Assembly: GCA_010279815.1 (NCBI GenBank)
Contig: QEOQ01000353.1
Coordinates: forward strand, 415,901 to 479,900
Direction: 5' to 3'
DNA length: 64,000 bases
Source: Brachionus plicatilis
Lineage: Eukaryota > Rotifera > Eurotatoria > Ploima > Brachionidae
Made by a program: the position numbers and the translations under genes. The notes under the pieces are model-generated. The model made no database searches. It saw nothing but the letters and a program-made list of their open reading frames with translations, and was not told the DNA's origin. Shown in pieces: positions 49,001 to 57,614 of the stretch; position 1 is the stretch's first letter, and each line of letters starts with the position of its first letter.

Positions 49001-52000
49001 TATTTTGTGATACAAGAATTTTAACACCTATCACTTAAAAAATTTTACTGATCACGCTTGAATAAATTTCAATTGTATCTTTAGTAATTTGTTAATTTTC
49101 AACTTTATTTCAGTATTTAAAATTACGTAATTTAGCAAAATCTAAGTCATTTTTTGGTGAATCAATGACTTATGATAGATAAAAATGTATATATAAATAT
49201 TCATGTACTATATGTACTTAAAAAATCTTTTTGTACTTTTTAAAAATTATTTTATATCGTCTAGAATAAAGGTTCTTTTTATCCTTTTTGCCTTCTTTCA
49301 GTTAAAAAGAATGTTCTTTTTGTACTTTTTAACAATGACAATGAGTAAACTTGAAAATTTTATTAAATTAAATAGAAAATGAATAAATTATTAAGTTTTC
49401 TAAGCAATCTTTTTTTTTCAAAGGAAAATAACCCTTAAATTAACCAGATTTTGATAAAGCGATTTATATAGTCGTCCTAAATAAAGTAATAACAATTTTC
49501 TTCTATTAATCATCGTTTTTGTGACTGGGGATTTTTTACTTTGACTCAGAGTTGTTTAAAAGTCACTAGTCTCAAGTCAAGTCCAAGTCGAGAATTTTTT
49601 TTTCTAAAGTCCAGAAGAAGTCAAGAAGAATTGTGAAGACTTTTATATTAAAATTGCAAGAAAATTCTGAAATATGGCAAATTAATTTGCATTAGACAAC
49701 CCAAGAGCATATAAATTTTTGATAAAAAGCCTGATCTAGCAAATTAAAAAAAAAAGTCTGGAGAAAAGAAAGGCGCTAAAAAAGAGACTATTTTTGGCCT
49801 TTTTACAAGTTAGGAATAAAGAAGTAAATTTACAATGGAAATGATTTCTTTTTCAGACTATTTAATTTTTTTTTACCAAAAAAAATCTTAAATATCAAAA
49901 TGTCACTTAAAAATTTATGCAAACATATTGTAGCAGTCAAGACCAAGTTCACCCTTTTAAAGTCCAAGCTTGGACTTTTTTAAATTTGCTAGATCAGGCT
50001 TTATTTCAAAAAATTTATACATTCTTGGGCTGTCTAATGCATATAGATTTGCCATATTTCATAATTTTCTTTCAATTTCAATATAAAAGCCTTCACAATT
50101 CTTCTTTAGTCTGCAAAATTTTAAAGCTCGGACTTGGACTTTTTTTAAATAAAAATAAATTAAAGTCTTTGGCTCGGACTTGTGTAAAAAACAATAAAAA
50201 AAAGTCTGGACTTGGACTAGGGTTGTTAATCGACCTTTTTTTTAAATAATTAAAATAAACAAACAATCTCGATATAACATTTTTTAAAAAATCGAATTTT
50301 TATTTTTTGATTCTTTTTTATTCGAAATAAAAAATAGAAAAAAAAATTAAAAAAATTAACATCATCTTAATCTTGGGGATCACTTAAAATAGCATTATTT
50401 AAGATAACCAGGTTAATTGAGCAAAAAAAAGTAATAGACTAATTAAAATAGCAAAATAAAAATAGCACCAATTAAATTAGCAAGTTTTACCTTGAAAAAA
50501 AATTTAATAATCTAATATTGAAGATAAGTTATCATAAAATTTATCAAAGGTATCCAAATCTCTCTCCTTCGTTCTTTTAGTTCAAAGTCTGAGGACTTAG
50601 GAGCATGATTTTGGTGAGTCTCGTCTCCGGGATTGTTAAAATATACTGGATACTCTTGTCCTATTTCGGAACCGAATGTGAAACACTTTTATTTACAATT
50701 AACTTTTGTCTCAATACACCAGTTTAATTTTTTTTTGACTTAGATAAAATTCGAAACAAGAAACCGCCATAAGATAACATTGGAAAATTTTTTTGAGAGA
50801 TTGTTATTTTTCCTGTATTTATGTGTATATTTTGTAAATCATTGATTAGATCATCTAAAGAGTTTTCAGCCATCGTTAATTTTATTTTATTTATAATTAA
50901 CCTCCTTTAAGGAGAAGTAAAAAATTAAAGATACCATAATAAAAAAAAAATAAAAAAAATATCAGAAAAATAGATTCTTCAAAGTATGCTAAATCGTGAA
51001 CAGAGAACCAAAAAGAAATAAACCAAGGAAGACCTGATAAGGTTTTTAAGGAGATTTTTAAAGATCGTAAACTTTACATTGTTCAGACACAATTTGATGG
51101 AGTCTGATAAACCATCGCTGGAGTCAAGTCCCTTTTTCAATTCTAACTGAAGTTGAGACGAGTTGTTTTTAATAAAGTATATATCTTTGCCAAGATAAGA
51201 AACGAGAAAGAAAATATCTTGTTCAAAGAATTTAATTCTACAAACAGAAGATGATTGAAAGTTGAGATACATACACTCAAAAATATAAGATGTGAGGCTA
51301 TTATATTTAAGATTGATGATAAAAGAGAGTTTAGAAAAAACATAAAGTTGCTCAAAGTTGAAAATTTTCAAAATCTTGAGAATATTAGAGATGTGACAAC
51401 TATAGTTCAAGCCTAACATGGTTCTAATAAGGTTGTTCTGTAAGGTATTTGAGAATTTTAAAGTTTCTACTTTTAGAGTTGAGACGCCTAGCCCATAAGT
51501 AAATTTAGAAAGACAATAGGTTTTATAAATAAAAGATTTAAGATCTGGGCTTATACTATTTTGCTCCATACCTAAGTAGGAAATAGAAAAGAATTTTTTT
51601 TTGAACTTTTTTGAACTTTTCTATAGTTGTAACATCGAAGTTGAGACTAGAGCTGATTGCAACCCCAAGGTAGTCTATTTATTTATTTATTGAATTGAAT
51701 TGAATTGAATTAACCTCCTTTAAGGAGAAGTAAAAGAAAATAAAAAATTTTTTTTTTTAATGCTAGTCTATGCTATCCACCTTATTCAACTCTTGATTAT
51801 TAATGAAAAACTCTGATTCGAGTAGTTGAATATAGTTGAGTTACCGAATTCAACTATATTGGATTTAAGAGGGTTCAAGGTTTAGATAACGTTAATAGAT
51901 AACTGAATTTTAATTGTTATTATTTATTATTTATTTATTTATTTGTTTTTCTGTTCGAGCATACGCTCCTTCAGATAAAAAAAAATAAAAAAAAAATAAA

Positions 52001-54904
52001 TAAAATAAGATAAAATAAAATAATTGTACAAGTTTAAATAAATATAAAACTAAGAATTAATTAAATTAAATTTTGATTGTGCTTAATTGATCATGCTAAT
52101 TTGTTGATTGCTATTTTAAGATAGAGCCCTTAATCTTGTCGTAAAATAAACTCTCTAAAAATTCTTTATCACTTAGTCATAAACAAAAAATTTTAAAGTC
52201 CGGTCTTTTTTTTTAAATTAAAAAAAATTCTGAACTAGTGTTGGCAATCGATTATCAATAATCAATTCAATAATCGACTAACTTTAAATCGACTAATTTT
52301 TTTCAGTCCACTATTAAATCGAATATTTTTTTCTAGATGACTATAATACTTTTATTTTTTATTAAAATATTTTTTATTTTGCTTTGTCTTTAAAAAACCT
52401 TTTTTATTAAAAAATAATATTTTTTGCATTCCTAAATTTTAATTTCGAGATAAATTAGAAGTATTATAGTCATCTAAAAAAAATTAATCGATTTAATAGT
52501 CGCCTAAAATAATAATCGACTAAAAAATATTAGTTGATTTAATAATCGACTAAAAAAACTAATCAATTTATTAAATTTGTCAATCGATTGGAGTCGATTA
52601 CCAACGCTAGTCTGAACTTGGATTTTTTTAGAAAAAAAAAATTTTAAAGTCCAGTCTTTTTTTTTAAATTAAAAAAAGTCTGAACTGGCAAAATGTTATT
52701 TATTGTACATTTTTATATTTTTACATTTTTACATTTTTGAGAGAAGAAAAAAAAATCTCAAAATCAAAAAATCTAAAAAAATTTTCATTCAAGAAAAGTA
52801 ATAATAAATTCGCAATTAATTAAAAGGGATTTTCAAAAAATTATCCTTGGTTTTTACATTCAAATTTTTCTAAAACTCCTTTTTAAGTAATTGCAAATTT
52901 ATTATTACTTTTCTTGAATGAAAATTTTTTTAGATTTTTTGATTTTGAGATTTTTTTTTCTTCTCTCAAAAATGTAAAAATGTAAAAATTTAAAAATGTA
53001 CAATAAATAACATTCTGCCTCTGAACTTGGGTTTTTTTAGAAAAAAAAAATTTTTAAGTCCGGACTTTAAAATACATTTCGTGCTTTTGATGATTTTCAA
53101 TAATTTTTAGTTCATGGTCAGTTAACTTGGACACATCTATATTTGTGAAAGTATTCTTCTACGAATGGTCTAACATTTTCAAATTAAAAATTTTCGCTAA
53201 ACTTCTACATGTTACTGAAATCTTTTGCTTTGACCTCATGGCTTGGGTCCAAGTCATATCAGAACCTTTTACAAAAGCACTGTCCTTGACATCTAAAAAC
53301 GTTGACACTTTGAACCACTCGAACATGCCAACTAAACTGACCTCTTTGTCTCTTTAAGCATCTTGAACCGCCTGCCAAAATGGAACTATGTGTGCCTCAG
53401 ACATTTCGTGTGTCTATTTCAGCTGATAGCGTGCAACTCGTCTGTGAACAAAATGGACGTGCACAACATCTCGGTGTGCGTGGCGCCCAGCCTGTTCCAC
53501 AAGATCGAGAAGCCGAGCGACGTGGAGACCAACTTCAAGGCGATAGCGTTCGTGGAGTTTGTGATCGATCGGGCGGCCGAGCTGTTCGGCGCCGACACCC
53601 TCTGTCTTCTGAGCAAGCGGGCCCACGTCCTCGTCCAAATCAACAGCGACGCGTCCAAGTCCAGCGAGTCGCTGTGCCAGCCCACGCGCACCGCACACCA
53701 GTTCGTTTTCGACGCCGACGACTCCTCCGTATACGAGGCGTCCACCGACGACGACGACCACCACCAAGACAACTGCAACGACGACGACCAGGACATTGTC
53801 TGCCAGGCCAAAAAAAACAAACTGTTCACCAAACGCAACCTCTTCAAAATAAAGTCCAACTCAAAAAACTTCCACAAGGTCAAGGTCAACAAACACGACT
53901 TGTCGTCCAACACGCTCAGCGTGGACTCCGGGCTGTCAGTGCCGACCACTACCAACAGCGACCCGGAGAGCGAAAAGTCGCTCAAAAAGCCCGAAGAGAG
54001 CCAGCTGAAGCGGCAAAAGCGCATGCTCGCCCTTCACCCGGACTCTGAGCACACGGCCTGCTACGACCTAACCTGTCGCCGCTCCTCCACCGCCCACACC
54101 GAGCCCATGGACACCTTTTTGAGACACAATTCCAAGCGCTTCTCTCTCAAGTCCATGGCTCCGCTGGCGCCCCACACAGCCGACCAGCAGCAGTGCCACA
54201 GTCTGCCCCACTCGAGCACCAAGTCAACAGTGACCGAGAGCAAGACGAGCAGGGCGCACGCCAGCCGCAAGTCAATAGTCAGACTGAGGCTGGACGAGAC
54301 GGCCATTGGGGGCCGTGTGTTCGAGGCCAGTGTTCAGGTTGGATGTGGCCAGGTGGCAGAGATGACAGGGATGGCAGACGAGTCGGCCAAGCGGCGACAC
54401 TCGTCCATGGTCTATGTGAGTGTGGCCCAGAGCAAGCAGTTTAATTCGAAGAGTTTGGTGGCCGATTTGTTCAGTGAGGAGAGGAGTCCGGCGAAGAGCA
54501 TGGTCAAGCGGAGCTTGTCGCTAAAGAACGATGAAGAGGAGGCCAAGCCGCTGAAGATAGCGGTGTCGGCCCAGCAGAGTTTTGTTGCCGTGAAGAAGAG
54601 TGGGTTGAGAGTGGGGCCTGGTGCCGAGCAGCACAGGCTGAGTGTGGACAGTGGTGGCTGCGGGAAGGCGAGGGCCATGGACGACAACAATAATGATAGT
54701 GGCTCGAGGAGCAAGTGTTTGGACGAGCTGGAGCTGGCTGGGGTAGCGTGGAGTGTGCCTAATATACGCAAGCAGTTCGAGAGAGCCAGTGAGAGCAAGC
54801 GGCTGGTGGAGAGCTTGGCCAGTGGGAGGCGAAAGACTATTAATGTGGAGTCGGGCCTCGCTGACAACAACAGGTTTGTGGCACACAGGACCACGTATAT
54901 TTGA
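37073..54904 (+). CDS. ARHGAP20: Rho GTPase-activating protein, ARHGAP20-type (PH-RA-RhoGAP)
   Basis: Eleven exons join in phase with GT-AG introns: 37073-37201, 39024-39357, 39462-39532, 39583-39647, 44388-44579, 44983-45094, 45152-45302, 45354-45527, 45574-46091, 46178-46287, 53359-54904. The total is 3402 nt, 1133 residues plus stop. PH domain about 155-262 (RHLFLFTDLLIIAK ... VIGWPPATNYILDF ... DKHLWLDKL). Ras-association domain about 285-375. RhoGAP domain about 503-670: FGVKLEKICGPY, arginine finger in IFRKSASAKL (Arg about 546), DYDEMNVHIAALLLKEFLRD, NKMDVHNISVCVAPSLF. The PH-RA-RhoGAP order is that of ARHGAP20. Family role: accelerates GTP hydrolysis on Rho, under Rap1 control through the RA domain. 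The long tail (670-1133) is Ser/basic, disordered and encoded by a GC-rich exon. The 7.1-kb intron 10 splits the RhoGAP domain. Remaining doubt: orthology, and extra upstream exons. Confidence 0.9.
37202..39023 (+). other. ARHGAP20 intron 1
   Basis: AT-rich, no gene or element seen. The acceptor at 39022-39023 (TTTATTTTTTAAG) keeps phase 0. A second AG at 39037-39038 is also in frame and would drop five residues. Confidence 0.6.
42990..43130 (-). pseudogene. Retroelement 3' fragment with an AT-hook-like C-terminal tail
   Basis: On the minus strand, 43024-42985 encodes KKKRGRPARSKNTIK then stop, much like the tail in the 29977-30421 element (KKRGRPPRSKKK). Just upstream, 43087-43130 is (AAAT)n preceded by AATCGTCTCTAAGGCGTTCA, which looks like the 3' end of another element. 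Confidence 0.5.
43191..43367 (-). CDS. Small intact ORF (58 aa), unknown, probably mobile-element derived
   Basis: ATG at 43367-43365, stop at 43193-43191. The sequence starts MSVIEGIPIYICQDQAFEPN and continues with YKEKTRGKGKSYFPYRSFRS and LEDTKNALIENLREITGL. Composition is protein-like with no AT-driven Phe/Lys/Asn runs, and the frame is uninterrupted. It lies between two retroelement 3' ends, antisense within ARHGAP20 intron 4. I do not recognise the family. It may be the first exon or N-terminus of a transposon protein, or a domesticated fragment. Confidence 0.4.
   Translation of the reverse strand: MSVIEGIPIYICQDQAFEPNYKEKTRGKGKSYFPYRSFRSLEDTKNALIENLREITGL
43407..43690 (-). pseudogene. 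5'-truncated non-LTR retrotransposon, 3' end only
   Basis: It begins (3' end) with the hairpin tail TTATCTGTGCCGAGCTAAAG at about 43411. 43610-43690 matches 32640-32700 of element A (ATGGA(G/T)T(C/T)GGGTA, TCTTGATTC(C/G)AAAC), the extreme C-terminus of ORF2. Antisense to ARHGAP20. Confidence 0.75.
47205..47255 (-). repeat. Third copy of the AT-hook-like tail
   Basis: The minus strand reads ATGAATAAAGGACGCAGAAG then ACCATTAAAAAAT (NKGRRRPLKN). It shares ACGC(A/G)GAAGACCA with the copy at 42994-43024. Only the tail is recognisable. Confidence 0.4.
47767..48930 (-). pseudogene. Non-LTR retrotransposon remnant (RT C-terminal part and 3' tail)
   Basis: The 3' tail TTATCTGTTTTGAGCTAAAT is at about 47770. 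47920-47990 resembles the ORF2 end of element A (ACAGAATG(A/G)CTCAGTC). 48719-48537 encodes VVDEFKLLGDTLSIGLNYAK, the conserved segment C-terminal to the RT palm. 48927-48742 continues upstream with weak coding character. Frames are broken, and the element is antisense to ARHGAP20. Confidence 0.75.
49550..50160. mobile_element. Foldback element with arms of about 200 bp and AAGTCC-type ends
   Basis: The left arm (about 49600-49765) and right arm (about 49960-50130) are inverted copies: GAAGAATTGTGAAG, AAATATGGCAAAT, GCATTAGACA(A/G)CCCAAGA, GCCTGATCTAGCAAATT. Both ends carry short AAGTCC/GGACTT palindromic words (GTCCAAGTCC, CGGACTTGGACTT), which also appear at 29390-29440, 50165-50220, 52196 and 52650. 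The frame 49917-50249 runs over one arm and is chance. Confidence 0.7.
50540..50873 (-). pseudogene. Broken FLYWCH-like zinc-finger ORF
   Basis: ATG at 50873-50871 opens MAENSLDDLINDLQNIHI ... FPMLSYGGFLFRILSKSKK. A one-base shift in an A9 run (about 50745) is needed to continue into NWCIETKVNCK. After one in-frame stop it reads KCFTFGSEIGQEYPVYFNN, then GDETHQNHAPKSSDFELKER. The order aromatic/Gly - Trp-x-Cys - Cys - His-x-x-His-Ala-Pro fits a FLYWCH zinc finger, a module that often accompanies MULE-type transposases. The domain call is inference from pattern. The gene is dead as it stands, and no transposase part follows. Confidence 0.5.
50885..51670 (-). pseudogene. Second non-LTR family: RT C-terminal part with CTCCTTTAAGGAG tail
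   Basis: The minus strand from 51670 reads YLGVAISSSLNFDVTTIEKF, then after a frameshift near 51585 a long frame (51569-50979, 196 codons) with SPDLKSFIYKTYCLSKFTYG and the usual Leu-rich C-terminus. The 3' tail at about 50930-50890 contains the perfect palindrome CTCCTTTAAGGAG, distinct from the GAGCTTTAGCTC hairpin of family A. It lies antisense in ARHGAP20 intron 10. Confidence 0.75.
51676..51760 (-). repeat. 3' tail of another family-2 copy with (TTGAA)n microsatellite
   Basis: 51690-51709 is four GAATT/TTGAA units after ATTT repeats, then TTAACCTCCTTTAAGGAGAA, the same palindromic tail as at 50890. In element sense, the microsatellite follows the tail. The body beyond 51760 is not recognisable. 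Confidence 0.7.
51934..52000 (-). repeat. 3' hairpin tail of a family-A retrotransposon, loop variant
   Basis: On the element strand: CTGAAGGAGCGTATGCTCGA. The stem GAGC/GCTC is intact while the loop is GTAT instead of TTTA. No coding body is visible upstream (52000-52200). Confidence 0.75.
52236..52609. mobile_element. hAT-like non-autonomous element with ATCGACTA repeats
   Basis: 374 bp, starting TAGTGTTGGCAATCGATT and ending with the inverse AATCGAT..TCGATTACCAACGCTA. It is flanked by 8-bp repeats TTCTGAAC / GTCTGAAC (7 of 8 identical; 52228-52235 and 52610-52617). Both arms are arrays of AATCGACTA-type units. The 8-bp duplication and TAGTGTTGG end fit hAT; this is inference. Confidence 0.75.
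52687..53019. mobile_element. MITE family GGCAAAATG, copy 2
   Basis: 333 bp, nearly identical to the copies at 8662 and 55818. Flanked by perfect 8-bp repeats TCTGAACT (52679-52686, 53020-53027). It sits 340 nt upstream of the last ARHGAP20 exon. Confidence 0.92.
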
Positions 54905-55016
54905 GAGAGTGGACTGATTTTTTTTTTGTGTTTTTTTTTTGACAATTTAAGTGAATCGGCCCGGTGTACAATCCGCCATGAACATATAATTCTAAATATA
55001 TTTTTTTTTTTATCTA

Positions 55017-55022
55017 ATTAAA
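55017..55022 (+). promoter_or_regulatory. ARHGAP20 poly(A) signal candidate
   Basis: ATTAAA 113 nt after the stop codon, followed by a T-rich stretch. It is a variant signal, and I see no AATAAA closer to the stop. Confidence 0.45.
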
Positions 55023-55199
55023 GTTTTTCTCTTGCTTTTTTTTTTCAAATGATTGATTAATTATTTAAGAGCAAAAAATCACCTTTATTTTTTGTGAACT
55101 TTTATTATTTTTTTTTTTTATTTCAAAAAAATTTTTTTTATTTTGTTTGTTAAACAGGTTTTTTTGATAGAGATTGTCATTGGAAAATAAATTGTAAAC

Positions 55200-55220
55200 A
55201 CTCACGCACACACACACACG
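55200..55220 (+). repeat. CA microsatellite
   Basis: CTCACGCACACACACACACACGTAA: about eight CA units. Confidence 0.85.
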
Positions 55221-55489
55221 TAAATGAACAAAAAATATTTTTTAACTATTTTATTCTGGTAAATTTTCTCTTTTTTATTTTAAATTAATTTTAATCGCAA
55301 ATAATTAAATTCCAATAAAATTAGATTGATTATTGATGTTTTTTTTTGAATTTTTTTGTAGTTTACAGTGCTCTGGCGCTTCAACGAGTATTACCTTATA
55401 ACACATCAAGTAAACACTCAAAGGACCGCGGTGTCGATTTCACACTTATTGAGTATAAATCTTTAACTTAGCAAATAACTCTACTTTTT

Positions 55490-56410
55490 CAGTTTCTGTA
55501 TTAAAATATTTACCATCATAGATTAATTTAGGAAATTTACAACTTTTATGAGGATTTCTTACAATATCTGTTTTTGTTCGCTTTCCTCCAAAATGGTTTT
55601 GAAAAGACTACATTTTTATTTATTTTACTGAGAAAATCCTGCCAATTTTTGTCTCTAAAAGCTGCAATCTCTTTCCTAACTAATTTTTAAAATTCATTTT
55701 CCTGATTATTGTATTTTTTTAGACGATTTTTTGCCTTATGTTTTTCATCAATTAATTCGAGAATATAAAATAGCAATGTTTTAATTTTAAAAGTCTAGTT
55801 TTAAAAGTAGGAATGGAGGCAAAATGTTATTTATTGTACATTTTTATATTTTTACATTTTTACATTTTTGAGAGAAGAAAAAAAATCTCAAAATCAAAAA
55901 ATCTAAAAAAATTTTCATTCAAGAAAAGTAATAATAAATTCGCAATTAATTAAAAGGGATTTTCAAAAAATTATCCTTGGTTTTTACATTTAAATTTTTC
56001 TAAAACTCCTTTTTAAGTAATTGCGAATTTATTATTACTTTTTCTTGAATGAAAATTTTTTTAGATTTTTTAATTTTGAGATTTTTTTTCTTCTCTCAAA
56101 AATTTAAAAATGTAAAAATATAAAAATGTACAATAAATAACATTTTGCCGGAGTGGATTTTTAAATCGCCTGCTAAAACAAAATCTTCTTTACTCTCATT
56201 CAATTTTTCCAAAAATTTTTTTTTGGTATAATGTTTGGAGGGTTGTAGTACGAAATAGCTAAAAAATTTGAATTTTTTAAGTTAACATTTAGACATAATA
56301 ACTCTAAACCAAACGAATCATAATCTTTTTAATTCTCTAGTTATTTTGTTTTTTATCAATATTCATGCCAATTTCCAAAATATACATTGGGAACATAGTT
56401 TTTTTAACTA
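55490..56410 (-). pseudogene. Non-LTR retrotransposon fragment interrupted by a MITE
   Basis: Minus strand. 56400-56150 encodes an endonuclease segment (LAISYYNPPN, then KLNESKEDFVLAGDLKIHS). The MITE at 55818-56149 follows. 55790-55500 then encodes the endonuclease-RT linker (LVRKEIAAFRDKNWQDFLSK, then FSKPFWRK). A stretch between the two parts is missing. Stops are present and no RT palm remains. Confidence 0.75.
55818..56149. mobile_element. MITE family GGCAAAATG, copy 3
   Basis: 332 bp with the same ends as the other copies. The flanking 8-bp repeats are GGAATGGA / GGAGTGGA (7 of 8). It is inserted in the endonuclease region of a retrotransposon. Confidence 0.9.
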
Positions 56411-56527
56411 TTTTGGATCAACCGTTATAAGAAAAAAGGTATTTTAGAAAGACATGCATTTAGATGCTAGGTAAACAATTTTAAATGCTAAGTGCTAAAA
56501 TTCATAATGTTATGCAAAAAAATCATA

Positions 56528-57450
56528 GTGCTTCCTTTAATTTCATTTAGTCCTTAAACAAAAATTTTAAATCTAATTGGGTTTTACCTGACTATATTGA
56601 TTTCTATGATACAAGTGATGCTGAAAATGATGTAGAAGAAACTAAAAAATCTTTTCGATATAAAGCATTTTTTTGAAAAATAATTAATTAATAAAAAGAT
56701 TTAATACCCATTTAATAAAATTTTTTTCTCTGATTTTTTTTTGGATGGTTATCTTGATGCAGTTTAAAAAAAATATTATATTTTTCATGGAAAATTGAAG
56801 TTTCAAATCAAATTTTAAGATCAAAACGATCATTTAAAATTTTAAAACTTAAACAATCTAATGATTTTAATAATTTCTAAGAAACAAATACTACACATGT
56901 TATTTCTAATAATGGTTCATTATCAAATTAACATCAAAATGTTTGATCTCTAATTTATTTAACAAAAACAATCAATAATTTGGATAATTCAGGTTAAGTT
57001 AATTCACAAATTCAAATTTATAACTTTTATATCCATTCATTCAAACTGAAATAATTTTATTTTTCCACTCAAATAATTTTTAAATTTTAAAACAGTTAAT
57101 TTTTTTGTCTTTAAAAGTAAGTTTTCACTAAAATCAATTAAAATATTTAAACCTATTTAAGTTCAATAAAAAGGGACATTTTAAAATTTTAAATATGAAA
57201 ATAAACTTGACATGACATGTCAAGTAATTGCTTTGGCAAAATTTTTTTTTTCTCTATTATTAAAAAAATATTACAATTTATATTTTGATCGTTTGATTTT
57301 GATCTCAAACTTCAATTTGCCATTTTTCATAGACAAATTTCTAAGATACTCATCCAAAATATTCCTTTAAAGATCTGAACTCATCGTTGTGTTAAAAAGC
57401 TATTACATTTTTTAAAAAATTAAAGACTAAATGAAATTAAAGGAAAAATC
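56528..57450. mobile_element. Large foldback element
   Basis: Left: CCTTTAATTTCATTTAGTCC at 56535; right: AAAGACTAAATGAAATTAAAGG at about 57421. Inner arms: 56745-56830 (GGATGGTTATCTTGATG ... AAAATTGAAGTTT) against 57265-57355 (AAACTTCAATTTGCC ... AGATACTCATCC). 56770-56995 is also the inverted counterpart of 35035-35290. No coding content. Confidence 0.6.
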
Positions 57451-57614
57451 AATAATACAGTACAATTTAAAACTAACTTGTAAATTTCTTAAAAGTAACG
57501 AGACAATAGAATTTTATCAAAAAATAGACAATGGAGTGTTAGTTACTTTCAAAAGTAATTTTTAAAATGTGGAGATTATTTTTGAATTTTTTTGCTGGCT
57601 TATTTGATCAAATA

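Larger units (their letters stand above)
46288..53358 (+). other. ARHGAP20 intron 10 (7.1 kb), splitting the RhoGAP domain
   Basis: The donor GTAAGT at 46288 leaves a split Val codon, and the acceptor TCTTTAAG at 53351-53358 restores it (GT+C). The intron is packed with antisense retroelement fragments and foldback elements. 46288-47200 shows nothing specific. Confidence 0.75.

Noticed and set aside
49917..50249. 110-codon plus-strand frame
   Set aside because: Runs over one arm of a foldback element; composition is not protein-like.
53127..53357. Plus-strand frame just before the last ARHGAP20 exon
   Set aside because: Lies in the intron upstream of a clear acceptor at 53357-53358. It does not match RhoGAP sequence, and the phase from exon 10 needs the acceptor.
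53380..54048. Long alternative frames over the last ARHGAP20 exon (53380-54048 plus; 53419-54024, 53414-53767, 54412-54945 minus)
   Set aside because: They are by-products of high GC. Only the 53359-54904 frame continues the RhoGAP domain in phase from exon 10.
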